DNA of 64,000 bases, taken from contig CM030837.1 in assembly GCA_018105865.1 (NCBI GenBank), forward strand, positions 13,242,225 through 13,306,224. Direction: 5' to 3'. The notes under the pieces are model-generated. The model saw only the letters and a program-made list of their open reading frames with translations, was not told where the DNA came from and did not search any database. Origin of the DNA: Metaphire vulgaris (Eukaryota > Annelida > Clitellata > Crassiclitellata > Megascolecidae). Position 1 is the first letter of the stretch. Each line of letters begins with the position of its first letter. The translations under genes and the position numbers were made by a program. Shown one piece after another: positions 11,285 to 21,785 of this stretch.

Positions 11285-11520
11285 AGCTACGAACAATTGT
11301 TACCAATAGCAACGTCGTCGCACGCCCACCCCTCTGACGCTGCAATGACTCGACTAAACCGTGCTAAACTACGAACAATTGTTACCAATAGCAACGTCGT
11401 CTTCGAACATCGCCCACCAACGCATCGCGACGTAAGGACTAAACCGCCTACCAATAGTCAACCAATGAGAACGCTTGAAGGTAACAGACATACAGAATAA
11501 GGATTTTAATATTATATATA
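11285..11520 (+). repeat. Pearl/Helentron-like repeat fragment
   Basis: CTACGAACAATTGTTACC followed by AATAGCAACGTCGTC is repeated directly at about 11287 and 11370 (33-bp unit). ACCAATNAGAACGCTTGAAGG and an ACAGACATACAGA core follow, with an AATATTATATATA tail. The order of tandem core, ACRG-type tetranucleotides and TA-rich tail resembles pearl or Helentron-derived elements. A relative lies at 16016-16320. Confidence 0.4.
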
Positions 11521-11720
11521 ATATATATATACCGGAGACAAAAGGGAAGGCAGTTTTTTGTTCCAGCGTTTGTCTCAGTCACAATTCAACGCTTCAACGC
11601 AATCGCCTTCCGAGGGTCTTTTTCACTCCTCGAACCGGACGAGAGTCAACCACAAACAAGTTCTATATCTCCGGACAATTTTTTCATAAGTATGAAAAGT
11701 CCTCAGAATGAAGTACCGAG

Positions 11721-11770
<50 letters not shown>
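11521..11770. other. No gene seen; ends in (TA)n
   Basis: Unassigned sequence leading into a TA microsatellite (about 11723-11770) that serves as insertion site for the mariner element. Confidence 0.5.
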
Positions 11771-11774
<4 letters not shown>

Positions 11775-12498
11775 GTGATCACGAAAATCGGGACCCCCTA
11801 GATTAATGAGTATAACTTAACAACCTTTCGACCAATCATGCTGAAATTTTAATTACATTAGGCCTAGGAGGCAGTCTCGATCCTCAAAAAATATTTCGCC
11901 TCTACGCTGCAGCTGGTACAAGAAAGAAGGACATCAGCACTCGGTCGTACAGCTATTCACTTCGTCGAGCCGGGGGTGAAAGTTAACGGAAAGTATTACA
12001 GAGACGTTCTACTGATGCAGGGACTGCTGCCGGACACCCGAACTTTCTCAGATTATTACACATTCCAACAGGACGGCGCACCGGCACACAGAGCTCTAGA
12101 GACAGTTGAACTGTTAGGTAACGAAACGCCGGACTTCATTCCGCCTACTCTCTGGCCACCCAACAGCCCGGATTTGAATCCGGTGGATTATAAAATTTGG
12201 AGTGTTATGCAGGAACGCGTTCACCGAACGAAAGTCCGTGATATTGAGGACCTGTGACAACGCATCATGCAAGTGTGGGACGAGATTGATCAAGGCATCA
12301 TTGATGCGTCATTCAAGCAATTGCGTAGGCGTCTTCGTGCGTGTATTGCAGCAAATGGCGGACCGTTTGAACACAAACTATGAGTGGAATATAATTAGAA
12401 CTATCTAAAGTACACGTACTACAACTTTGTTGAATATTAGTTGACTTTTCGTTAAGTTATATTCATTAATCTAGGGGGTCCCGATTTTCGTGATCACC

Positions 12499-12501
<3 letters not shown>
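11771..12501 (+). mobile_element. DD37D (maT-like) Tc1/mariner element, internally deleted
   Basis: A 731-bp element with 51-bp terminal inverted repeats (11771-11821 and 12451-12501) that differ at about three positions. The inner common part is GTGATCACGAAAATCGGG. It is flanked by TA on both sides, the mariner target, inside a TA microsatellite. The transposase region is incomplete, so it cannot move by itself, though the well-preserved ends suggest it could be moved in trans. Confidence 0.9.
11940..12382 (+). pseudogene. mariner/maT transposase C-terminal remnant
   Basis: The frame contains HFVEPGVKVNGKYYRDVLL, then FQQDGAPAHRA with the second catalytic Asp, and WPPNSPDLNPVDYKIW with the third. 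Thirty-seven residues separate the two Asp, the DD37D spacing of the maT group. The region holding the first Asp and the DNA-binding domain is deleted upstream. A TGA at 12255-12257 interrupts the frame, which then reads on in the same register (RRRLRACIAANGG) to a stop at 12380-12382. Confidence 0.9.
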
Positions 12502-12569
<68 letters not shown>

Positions 12570-12731
12570 CTATATATATATGCCTCCAGTAGCTGGATCA
12601 GATATATATATATATTTTATACATATATTTTATACATATATATATATTATAGGCCTACATATATATGTGTGTGTGTGCGTGTCTGTGTGTGTGCAATTGA
12701 ACGAAGGGGATTCCAGTAGCTGGATCAGATG
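12502..12731. repeat. (TA)n and (TG)n microsatellites with an 18-bp duplication
   Basis: TA repeats run from 12502 to about 12567, with further TA and TG runs to 12690. The 18-mer CCAGTAGCTGGATCAGAT occurs at 12586-12603 and again at 12713-12730, next to the MITE at 12732. Confidence 0.85.
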
Positions 12732-13056
12732 CAGTGGCGTCATTTCACACTTTTCTTGGGGGGCGAGACAATTTTTTTTGCAATTTTTCAATTTTTTTCA
12801 ATTTTTGCGATTTTTCGACCTGACGAGTTTGAGTTTCCAAAAAAGTTGACGACCTTTTTTTTGCTTGTCAGTCCTTTTTACGATTAGTTACTTCAGATTT
12901 TGCTCGACATCAAGCACATAACACAAACATGCCCTCCCAATTCCAAATGACGTCCCTGTTTTTTGGCTCATTAATACATTAGAAATTAATATTTTCATTT
13001 CCTTGGGGGGGCCGTGCCTCCCCCCCCCCAGCTCCCCCCCCCAAATGACGCCTCTG
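12732..13056. mobile_element. MITE with GGCGTCATTT ends
   Basis: The ends are CAGTGGCGTCATTT and AAATGACGCCTCTG, with perfect 8-bp target duplications ATCAGATG at 12724-12731 and 13057-13064. The T-run palindrome TTGACGACCTTTTTTTTGC lies at about 12846. Long poly-C near the right end. No coding capacity. Confidence 0.92.
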
Positions 13057-13064
13057 ATCAGATG

Positions 13065-14817
13065 GATGATATTTTGCGATCGCTTTACTCCACTGCGGGA
13101 GAGATCCATCTATCCGAGGGGTGTTTCACTGTGCTTGGCTGCCTGCTTTCTATCGACTGCCCCACCCCCACCCCAACCCCCAACTCCTTAGAGGACGGTT
13201 AACGTCGCCGAATTACGTGAATAAATCGAATTCCGGGGTTGGTCCTTTCATCCGCATCCATGGCTTCGGGTCTTTATCTGCCTCTTTCCTTCCGTCGTTG
13301 ACGTCGTACGGTTCGTGGGACGTCTGATTATTAGACCGACCAGTCGGGGGCGAAGTAAGCCGGTCGGGCGGATTGGTCCTCCTTTGACTTGTCATCGGGT
13401 GAGGGGGGTGGTCCAGATGAAGTAACGCTACGGTTGGCCCCACGTCCCGCTAAATAGACAATTTTGGCTGAAGAGGAAACGAGCAGTCATTGAAATCGCG
13501 TCTTTCGAATTCTGCTTTATGGCCGTCCGGGGAGAGAGGCTATCGGGGGGAGAGGCTATCAGGGCCTACTAGAGTCAGCGGGGTCACACCCTAACTCCGC
13601 CAAAGCTACTTCGGGGAGCCTTCCGTCGCTGCGATAAAACTACGTTGGAAAGAGATCCAATAGTAAATTTAAAAGCGAAACGAATACGTGGGGGATTATC
13701 TGTTGACGGAAGCATTCTGTGCTGCGATAGACAGACTTTTATGAGCGTTGAAGGGTTGGAATTAGAAGACATTAGATTACGTATATTAATTAAAAATTTT
13801 GCTAAATTTCACGAACAGTGTTCTATTTTTAGCGTTGTGAAGGTAACAATTTAAGACTGAGTCAATTGACTGAGTATTTGATTGGTGAAAATATATGTAC
13901 CTGATTTATTGATGTCATACGCAACTTTTAATAGTATGGAAATGGTTACATGCCACTCATTGAGTTTCTGTCCAGAAAATCGTGCCCATTGCGCGATGTA
14001 TTGAAATATTCCAAGGCGAGTGAAAACACCAACCGGTTTCGCCAAGACATCTACTAAGACTGCGTTACTGCATATTAATTATTTTAAATATTAATCACCA
14101 TCGTCATTTCGGCTCTCTGCCAGGCTTGCCTGCTAATTGCGGCAAAAGCTAGGTAGGAAATGTTTCCAATGTTTTCTTTGAAATTCTTTCTTTGGCTTGC
14201 CTTTCATCTTCTGAGATGTTGATTTGTCTGAGTTCGGGGTCTTCCTTGATGTTGTCAATCCATGGCACCGTTTATTCGACCTTCCTTTTCTCCTCTTCTG
14301 TCTTTGTTAATCAACACTTTGTAACGAATCTATGTAAAGTCTCAGAAATATGTAAATGTAAACTTAATCAACCTAATTTCTGTAGCGCTCGAGTTTGCTT
14401 AATTTCTATCAATTTGCTTTTACTCCGGCGTTTTTCCTCATCTCCGCCCCCTTTGGGCCCTTTCTTTCCTGTCCTGTGTTCCTGTGACCAACCGGTCGTT
14501 GTACGCATTTTGAGAATTGTGTGCGGCTGCTTTGTTAGGTATTCATTACAACGGCTCTTGTTTGTAAACAGCTTCACTGTCTATCGCCGCCAATCTATCA
14601 GAGCACAGCGAACCTTGAGACATTACGCAGACCATTTTAACTTCCAATACGCATCGGCGAACATGTGACTGCCTGAGAAATAAACTCTGACAGCTCGATT
14701 ATTGAACCATGAACCGATTGAACATCTCCAGGTCACACAGCTGGTTCTCTACCGCGACAGACATCGAGGCAGACAATGTAGGCTAGGTATGTATGCATGT
14801 AGGCCCTATGTATGTGT
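13065..14817. other. No gene seen
   Basis: About 1.75 kb of unique-looking sequence. Open frames of up to about 158 codons occur (for example 14192-14668), but I recognise no domain and their composition looks non-coding. Two CCCCAACCCC-like runs lie near 13160. Confidence 0.5.
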
Positions 14818-14904
14818 CAGAGGCGTAGCCAGGAATTTGATTTGGGGGTATATATTGTTATATATATATATAGGCCTATCATATATTATGTATATATTAT
14901 ATAT

Positions 14905-15718
14905 CAGTTTTTGCCAAACTGTGGGTCGCAGGGCTCAGTCTAGTGGATCGCGGGATAGCGCGAAATTAGATTCAACAGTGTCATTTCATAACCAATACCA
15001 CAATGTCACAATCATTGAAAGTTGCAAGTAGGCTTAGGTTTTAAGAAATGTGCATGCCTGCAATCTTCTATGCACGGCTTATATTAAAATGATTAGTGTT
15101 TTATCCAATTTCAGTTGACAATAAGTTTGCAGTGGTCGGAATTCCAAAAGTTTAGGAAAATCAGGCCTATGGTAGTCTACTGATTAGTTTTTTTATGAAA
15201 CTTTTATCCAATTTTCGTTGACAACAAGTTTAAATGGTCACGGCATGTTACAAAGCTGCTGGCGTGAATCGCACAGTTCCAAACAGTTTGGGAAACCCTG
15301 GCCTATAATACTTTTAAAGATTAATATTGTTTCGCAATAACTCAAGAAAATCGTATTCCGAACATTTTGTTGTGAAACTTCACTAACAATAGGGAATCTC
15401 ACATCATACAGAGAGCAGAGCCTTGCGGTTAAGCAATTTTGCTTCATTTATCATATTTTTAAGAGCGTAACAAAGGTATGTTCCTGGCAAAATTCTTAAA
15501 AAGATAATTTTCTAGAAATCTCAATATTTATTTCTCTCATTTTGTCCTATTTGGCAAAAATGTGACTAATCATGCCTAATATATTTGCCACATTTTCATT
15601 CGATTTGAATTAAGAGTTTTTTTGACATTTATTCAAAACAACATGCTATAATTAGGGTTGCGGACCGTTTACAAAACCGCTGAAGTGGGCCGCGATTCCA
15701 AAATGCTTGGGAACCCTG
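14905..15718. mobile_element. hAT-type element B, copy 2
   Basis: It starts CAGTTTTTGCCAAACTGTGG and ends CTTGGGAACCCTG. It is collinear with 1929-2843, sharing GGGCTCAGTCTAGTGG and AAAACCGCTGAAGTGGGCCG. It has small deletions and is inserted in a TA-rich stretch, so target duplications are not resolvable. Confidence 0.8.
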
Positions 15719-15721
15719 TTG

Positions 15722-15723
<2 letters not shown>

Positions 15724-15772
<49 letters not shown>
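15724..15772. repeat. (TA)n microsatellite
   Basis: About 24 TA units between the element B copy and the SINE head. Confidence 0.95.
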
Positions 15773-15775
<3 letters not shown>

Positions 15776-16015
15776 CGGGAAGTTACCTGAGTGGTAACAG
15801 CGTTGGAAGATGGAGCAGAAGGTCGCAGGTTCAACTCCCACAGGAGCCCTAAGGTCGACTCCGCCTTCTTTCGCCATATGGCAAATGAGTAGCGGATTAA
15901 TCCGCGGAATAAACAGGCGCGTTGCATGAGAACACTGGCCCCGTATCGTTTAACTTGCTCCTGTCGCCTGACTGAGGGCCTTGGTAACGGAGATCAGCGC
16001 CGCCCTATAAATCTT
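15773..16015 (+). mobile_element. tRNA-derived SINE
   Basis: The head resembles a tRNA gene. A box-A-like TTACCTGAGTGG lies at 15783-15794 and a box-B-like GGTTCAACTCC at 15828-15838, spaced as in RNA polymerase III promoters. The head is about 75 bp and the tail region is not tRNA-like. The cloverleaf is degenerate, so this is a SINE and not a functional tRNA. Its exact 3' end is not visible. Confidence 0.65.
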
Positions 16016-16320
16016 GAGGTTAGCCTTGAGTGCTCGGGAAGGACTTTTCTTATTTACTAGAACTCGAAGGCTCGCTTCGCTCGCATGAGGAGAGCTTTGC
16101 TTCGCTCGAATGAGGCGAACTTCGCGAGCTGCGAGCTTCGCTTCGCTCGAGGCAACGAATATTCCAGAACGACCAATCAGAACGCTCACCCAGCCAACCA
16201 ATCAGAACGCTTGAAGGTAACCAATCAGAACGCTCACACAGCCAACCAATCAGAACGCTCGAAGGTAACAGACATACAGACCAAGGATCTTAATATTATA
16301 GATATATATATATGTATATA
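16016..16320 (+). repeat. Tandem CCAATCAGAACGCT repeats, pearl/Helentron-like fragment
   Basis: GCTTCGCTCG motifs are followed by four copies of CCAATCAGAACGCT, then GAAGGTAACAGACATACAGA and a TTAATATTATA tail. The tail matches that at 11480-11520. I infer a second fragment of the same non-autonomous family. Confidence 0.45.
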
Positions 16321-16429
16321 TGTGTGTGTGTTATATATTGTATTATATATATGTGTATATATATATTGATTTTGGGGTATATATAAGCCTACCGATATAA
16401 CCCTTCCGCCGCTACGCCCCTGGCATGTA

Positions 16430-16941
16430 CGTACGTACGTATGCATGTATGCATGTATGTATGTATGTATGTATGTATGTATGTTTTATTTACTCGCCCT
16501 GTATAGCTGTTCACGTGAAGCTATTTCATCTTTGCGTATACCTTCTCCCAGCACTTCCACTGTGACGCTTATGTGATTGGTTTCACAGGTCGCTTCACAG
16601 CTTAGTCCTAATATTTTGCTCCTGTTTGTGTATATATAAAATAGCTGCAAACACGGTCACTGCGGGGGGTGCTGTGTGCTGAGAGAGAATCTGGCGCCAA
16701 GTGAGTGAGAAATTGCCCGTCCCGGTTCAGACGTGGGAGTGATTTGTTCTTCTGACACTACGGCAGTTTTTTCTATGCCCCATTTAACGTTTCCTCGTCA
16801 AGTTCCCGTTGAAGCACATACTTTGGTTGTGTTGGGATGTCATTCTTCTGCAGAGAACAGAATAGTCAGCGTCCTTGCGTACGTAGCGGCCGACCCAGAG
16901 ACTTCTCGACCCGACCAGACCCGGCCGCGTAATTGCCGTTT
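16430..16941. other. (ATGT)n array, then no gene seen
   Basis: GTAC/ATGT tetranucleotides fill about 16430-16485. The rest has a TATATATAAAATAG motif at about 16630 but no recognisable exon. Confidence 0.5.
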
Positions 16942-16949
16942 GTCTAGGA

Positions 16950-18267
16950 CAGGGGTGCACAACCTTTTATGGATGAAGGGCCACATTTTTCGGTTCCAAG
17001 ACTCCGCGGGCCACATGCATTTTTTATCACACAGAAGTGGTACGTTGACAGTAACCGTTAATAGCAATATGGTTACGGATAAAATTTAATTCGACAGGAC
17101 TAATGGAATTAATAGAATTTCTGATGAATACAATCAACCCAGTAGAAACAAATGAAATTGAAATGATTGGTAATTTAAACGTAGAATTACAGGTTAAGGT
17201 CTTGTTAATCAAAAAATACTATGACCATGTTCAATGATTAATTCATAACATTTTAAAAGCAAAGGTCAATCGCGTTTTTTAAAATAGCCAATGGAGTAAC
17301 TAAGACTGAACGTCTTTAACAATTTTATTCATATTTTGTGGCAGTTCACTTGTTGCAACTTTCAAAACCGAGCACTCAACTTAACCTTAGAACATTCTTT
17401 TCAATTTCATTACAGAAAATGTTTGTTCACACAAGTAAGTGTTTCCAAATGTGAGAAATCTGCAACCTAAATTCTTAGGTTTTACTAATCTCTTGGGGCA
17501 GAGACTTCTGTAAACTGTCAGTATCTCAGTATCCTTAAGAACCGTTTTTAATTCGTCTGAACACTGGAGATCAAAGGCCTCAAGCAGAAACTGTGTCCAC
17601 ATCACAAGAGAAATTGTGAGAAATCGGCTGTGAAATTCATTAAATTTATTCAGCAATAGATCACATATACCACAGTATTCAGAAAAGTCGCATCGATGCT
17701 AAATCCGAAAAGTTAATAAGCAGACCGGAAAATGGACAAGATTTCCAGATCATACCTGCGATTGAAACAATAGTAATTTAAACTGAAAAGCTCGCCATTT
17801 TTGAAACATGTTGAAGATGAAGTGATTTTTTTCCTTGAAGTCGTTGATTCATTGTATTCATGTGTACTATCATATCTGTGAGAAATGCAAGGTCAGTAAA
17901 TAAATGCTTGCCATGAAACAAATGCGTTTTCATGCCCTTACTGTTATGATATTCATGAAATTCTGCTATCAGTTCAACAAAGCATTCTAAAATTCGTACT
18001 CTGCTTAACCATCTCACAGCTGTGTAATATGGTATGTCATGGTAAGCTGCTTCAGTCTCTTCTATAAATAACTTGAATTGATGGTGTCTTAGACCCTTGG
18101 AACGAATGACTTATTCTGTAGTGCTAATATGAAAGCAAGAAAACCTGCGGGGCCACTTTAAAACCTTCGAAGGCCACTTTTCATTAAAATCGTGGAAAAG
18201 TCCGCGGGCCACAAAAAATCGCCGGCGGGCCACTAGTGGCCCGCGGGCCACGGGTTGTGCACCCCTG
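16950..18267 (-). mobile_element. hAT element with transposase relic
   Basis: A 1318-bp element with 15-bp inverted ends CAGGGGTGCACAACC and GGTTGTGCACCCCTG. Perfect 8-bp target duplications GTCTAGGA lie at 16942-16949 and 18268-18275. Subterminal GCGGGCCAC repeats are present. The minus strand carries two pieces of a hAT transposase. It is too short for an intact gene, so it is a deleted copy. Confidence 0.95.
17387..18017 (-). pseudogene. hAT transposase remnant
   Basis: Two minus-strand frames remain. The upstream one (17778-18017) reads RWLSRVRILECFVELIAEF and DLAFLTDMIVHMNTMNQRLQ, matching the RWLS and LAFL-D blocks of hAT transposases of the GTF2IRD2/ZBED-like kind. The downstream one (17387-17656) ends FGNTYLCEQTFSVMKLKR, the C-terminal dimerisation region. 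The N-terminal zinc finger and the middle are missing, and the two pieces are not joined in frame. Confidence 0.85.
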
Positions 18268-18275
18268 GTCTAGGA

Positions 18276-18789
18276 GAATTGTAGACGGGGGCGTCGCTTG
18301 CACAGAATGCTCTGTGATTGGCTGTTTCATAGACTATTTCATATTCATAATTTTATAGACAAGTAAGCAAGTAACGCACTTGGAATGCTTATAATTTCGC
18401 TTATAATTTCGAACTAAAAACAATCGCTTATAACGCAAAAAGAACGTTCTAACAGTGTATGAAAGCTTATATTCACATATTACTATTGGAAATACGGTAT
18501 AGGACAATGAAATAAATAGCTCTACAGACAAGATTTTGCTTATTTATGTATGGCATAAGTTTCTTGTGGAAAATATCGTTTTACGAAACCTAAGTTTTTT
18601 TTCAAAAACTTAAGAAAATAAAAATGTCAAAATTTAGGTATTTTGTTTTCCGTCTTTTCAAAGAAAATTAACTAAACTGATTTTTTTAAATAAGTGAACT
18701 TTGTCTATTTAGCTCTTCAGTCACTCTATACTTTTCTCTTAAATGAAAATTGTTCAAGCAGTGGGCGGGGCCAAGAAAAAAAATTGTGC
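18276..18789. other. No gene seen
   Basis: AT-rich sequence without recognisable coding segments or element ends. Confidence 0.5.
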
Positions 18790-19005
18790 TCAAGAGTTGT
18801 GGACAAGTGGAACTGCCGAACAGTTTGGATCAGGGTGCAATAACAGTTGAAATAATAAATAGATTCAAAGGTTATCTGAGAAAACTAGATTATATAATGT
18901 AGAGTTACTACAGTGGTTTTCAAACGGGTTAATTAGACTCCTAAACCACTTCAAATTACATTATTATTATTATTATTATTACTATTATTATTAATTTATT
19001 ATTAT
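18790..19005 (+). mobile_element. CR1-like LINE 3' end with (ATT)n tail
   Basis: About 170 bp matches the 3' end of the LINE at 3966-5660: the VEIINRFKGYLRKLD-type tail, then AGTGGTTTTCAAACGGG and CTAAACCACTTCAAA. It is followed by ATT repeats. It is a 5'-truncated insertion. Confidence 0.6.
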
Positions 19006-19080
<75 letters not shown>

Positions 19081-19132
19081 CAGTAGTAGTAGTAGCAGCA
19101 GCAGTAGTAGTAGTAGCAGCAGCAGTAGTAGC

Positions 19133-19200
<68 letters not shown>

Positions 19201-19219
19201 CAGCAGCAGCAGCAGTAGT
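19006..19219. repeat. (TAG)n/(CAG)n microsatellite
   Basis: About 70 TAG units with interspersed CAG. It gives poly-Thr and poly-Leu frames on the minus strand that are not genes. Confidence 0.97.
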
Positions 19220-19446
19220 ATATGTCTCAATGTATAAAATTGATTTAGTTCTCATTAGATATCTAGTCAAATGTGTGTCCTAACTTTAAAGCCTAAAACC
19301 CTTCATTTGCTTTTAAAACCAAGTTTTTTCCAGTCCTGTTTTAAGCATGACAGTTTGCAAACACTTCTGTTAACAACGTTAATGAAATAATAATTCTTCA
19401 CGTCACATTTGCCAATTTTAATTGTAAGATTTTTATAAGTATTTGA

Positions 19447-19486
19447 TATTATTATTATTATTATTTTATTATTATTATTATTATTA

Positions 19487-19578
<92 letters not shown>
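19447..19578. repeat. (ATT)n microsatellite
   Basis: About 43 ATT units with two single-base interruptions. Confidence 0.96.
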
Positions 19579-19579
<1 letters not shown>

Positions 19580-19619
19580 GACCTATCCCAATATAGTTTA
19601 TTTTTATCTACACATTATA

Positions 19620-20130
19620 TTATATATCTATATAATTATGGTCTGCCAAAAAATGAATACTCCAACATGCAGGAAATGACAATGAGCTCAGATGGCATGA
19701 CACTACTTTACTCAGGTGAGGAAAAACATGAAGCAGGCGTGGCAATCATTTTAGACGAAAAAGTAGCGAAATGCATTATAGGACAGGCCTACATGTCGGA
19801 CAATATCAGAAAGCGCAATGTAAAGATTGCATGCAAAACCGTTTAATATAAACATTATACAAGTGTATGCGCCGACAACAGATCACTATGAAGACCAAGA
19901 ACAAAAGTTTTACGAAGAGCTAGGCATATCTCTTACGAGACACGATTGACAGTGCTCAGAAGCTACGTTTGGTCAGTCCTCTTGTATGGAGTAGAGGCAT
20001 GGACTATATCCAGGGCCATGAAGAGAAGAAATTGGAAGCCACAGAAATGTGGTTTTTACGATGGATGCTGAAGATTTCATGGATGGAAAAGAAAACCAAT
20101 GAAGAGATCTTAAATGAAATTGGAATTTAA
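19620..20130 (+). mobile_element. RTE/CFDP2-like non-LTR retrotransposon fragment, internally deleted
   Basis: The first part encodes a LINE endonuclease stretch (SSDGMTLLYSGEEKHEAGVA, DEKVAKCIIGQAYMSDN). After a one-base shift comes NINIIQVYAPTTDHYEDQEQ, the conserved VYAPT motif. The frame then jumps, with the whole polymerase deleted, to a C-terminal segment (RSYVWSVLLYGVEAWTISRA, then LRWMLKISWMEKKTNEEILN). It is non-functional. Confidence 0.82.
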
Positions 20131-20137
20131 AAAGTCT

Positions 20138-20197
<60 letters not shown>

Positions 20198-20888
20198 TAG
20201 ACAGAAACAGGGACATAGCAACAGACGGAGAATTATTAAAGAGTTCAACGATAAACGACAATTACTCAAAATAACTCTCGTTAAACAGAAGACAGCTTCT
20301 CTAGTCGCAGTTGATCTGAATAAAAATAACCATCGATTAATTATCAAAGCCTTCTTTTGCTGTTTTGCCAGTAAACAACGAAAGGTCAGCGGTCAGTCAG
20401 AGCACTCCCTTTCTCTTCCATCCATCGGACCCTTTGAGGAGGAGGACGAGGACGAGGAGGAGGAGGAGGCGTCTCTCTCTGTTCCGGATCGTTTCTCTAT
20501 GCTTTCCACGACCACCTCGTCAAGAGGGGGGAGGAGGAGGCGGTGGAGGAGCAGGAGGAGGAAGGAGGTCGTGGAAAGAAGCACTCTTTCGTTTGACGGA
20601 CGACCATAAAAGTCGATTGAACGAAATATGCACTGTTGACTCTTCTCGGCAAACAAATTCATAGCAGCTGACAGAGAAAACGAAGAAGAAGAACAAAGAG
20701 GAAAAGAGGAGAGGAAGATGAGCACGAAGAGGAAAAGAACAGAGGAATGGTTAACGGCGCATTTACACATTTTTCATCATATAAATCTTCTAAATTCCTA
20801 TTCCTAGAACCGCCACACACACACACACACGCGCGCGCATATATCCGGACAAGCGTACACACATATGATACGTTTGTGTAAATATGCG

Positions 20889-20960
<72 letters not shown>

Positions 20961-21183
20961 AGCACATTATGAATGTACTGTGTCTGTCTGTAAGCGTGTA
21001 TGCATGTACAGTATGTGTGTATATATATATGCATCATATAGGCCTATGTATGTATATATATAACTATATATGCATTGTGTAAACTATGTATGTATGTATG
21101 GCTGTGTGTAAGTTAACTATTTAGGTATGTATAGAGTAATTGAAATAGCAGCAGTCTCAGATTTTGACTCGAATCATCGTCCT
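20131..21183. other. No gene seen; GA, TA and purine-rich runs
   Basis: (GA)n at about 20139-20180, GGAGGA-type purine runs at 20435-20570 and 20690-20740, CA at 20815-20832 and (TA)n at 20895-20958. Open frames here are low-complexity. Confidence 0.55.
20895..20958. repeat. (TA)n microsatellite
   Basis: About 32 TA units. Confidence 0.95.
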
Positions 21184-21365
21184 CAGTCTTTTATACAGAC
21201 TCCCAGGCCTTGGGGGGGGTTGACTTGGCTGAAGGGGAAGAGACACAGTTCAGTGCAAAAATCTGTGCCAGGACAGTGTCAGCGCTGAAATGAGGGAGAT
21301 TTTGAGGCTTTGGGAGGGGAATCCTCCTAACAGGCCTGGGAATCGCCCCCCCCTAACAGGCACTG
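21184..21365. mobile_element. 170-bp MITE family, copy 2
   Basis: It starts CAGTCTTTTATACAGACTCC and ends in CACTG. Flanking 8-mers ATCGTCCT and ATTGTCCA agree at 6 of 8. It has the family block GGGGAAGAGACACAGTTCAG. CCTAACAGGC is present twice near the right end, a local duplication. Confidence 0.78.
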
Positions 21366-21419
21366 ATTGTCCAAACGACCGTATTGCTTGATTTTTTCGT
21401 TCATAATCTGTGACTCCAT

Positions 21420-21632
21420 CAGTGGCGTAGCGAGGGGGCAAGGGGCATTTGCCCCGGGCGCCGAGGTGGGGGCGCCAAAATCGGGTATTTGGGTAAGGTA
21501 TTGTGGGTAAGTGAAATGCATAATAAAGAGGAAGAAACATGTGCGACGATCTTTTTTTGCTCGTCAGCAGTGTTGGGGGCGCCAACGGTAGACTTTGCCC
21601 CCCGGGCGCTGGGTACCCTCGCTACGCCACTG
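21420..21632. mobile_element. MITE with GGCGTAGCGAGGG ends
   Basis: The ends CAGTGGCGTAGCGAGGG and CCCTCGCTACGCCACTG are perfect inverted repeats. Perfect 8-bp duplications GACTCCAT lie at 21412-21419 and 21633-21640. A T-run palindrome (GCGACGATCTTTTTTTGC) lies at about 21543. The perfect ends and duplications suggest a fairly recent insertion. Confidence 0.95.
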
Positions 21633-21751
21633 GACTCCATAAATCTACAGAGAGAATTTAGGACGAACGAGTAAACAGTCAGGAATTCCTGTGAGAGTCG
21701 ATAACCTTCACCAAACGATGACGAATATGAGCATTTTGAAAAGAGGAGACT

Positions 21752-21785
21752 GCTGCCATGGAAACGGCGTCGCAAAGTGACGTCA
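21752..21785. promoter_or_regulatory. Candidate RFX X-box plus CRE pair
   Basis: GCTGCCATGGAAAC at 21752-21765 matches the X-box consensus at all but one position. A full palindromic CRE, TGACGTCA, follows at 21778-21785. The pairing of X-box and CRE is known from RFX/CREB-bound promoters. I see no gene beside it, so function is inferred from motifs only. Confidence 0.4.

Larger units (their letters stand above)
14818..16422. mobile_element. MITE-derived composite with GGCGTAGCCAGG ends
   Basis: The left end CAGAGGCGTAGCCAGGAATT is followed by TGATTTGGGGG. The right end is CGCTACGCCCCTG. Short copies of the same family are 38695-38840 and 63673-63820. Here the two ends are 1.6 kb apart because the interior has taken in an element B copy, a TA microsatellite, a SINE and a tandem repeat. 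Flanking 8-mers GTATGTGT and GCATGTAC agree at only 5 of 8, within ATGT-rich DNA. Confidence 0.65.
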
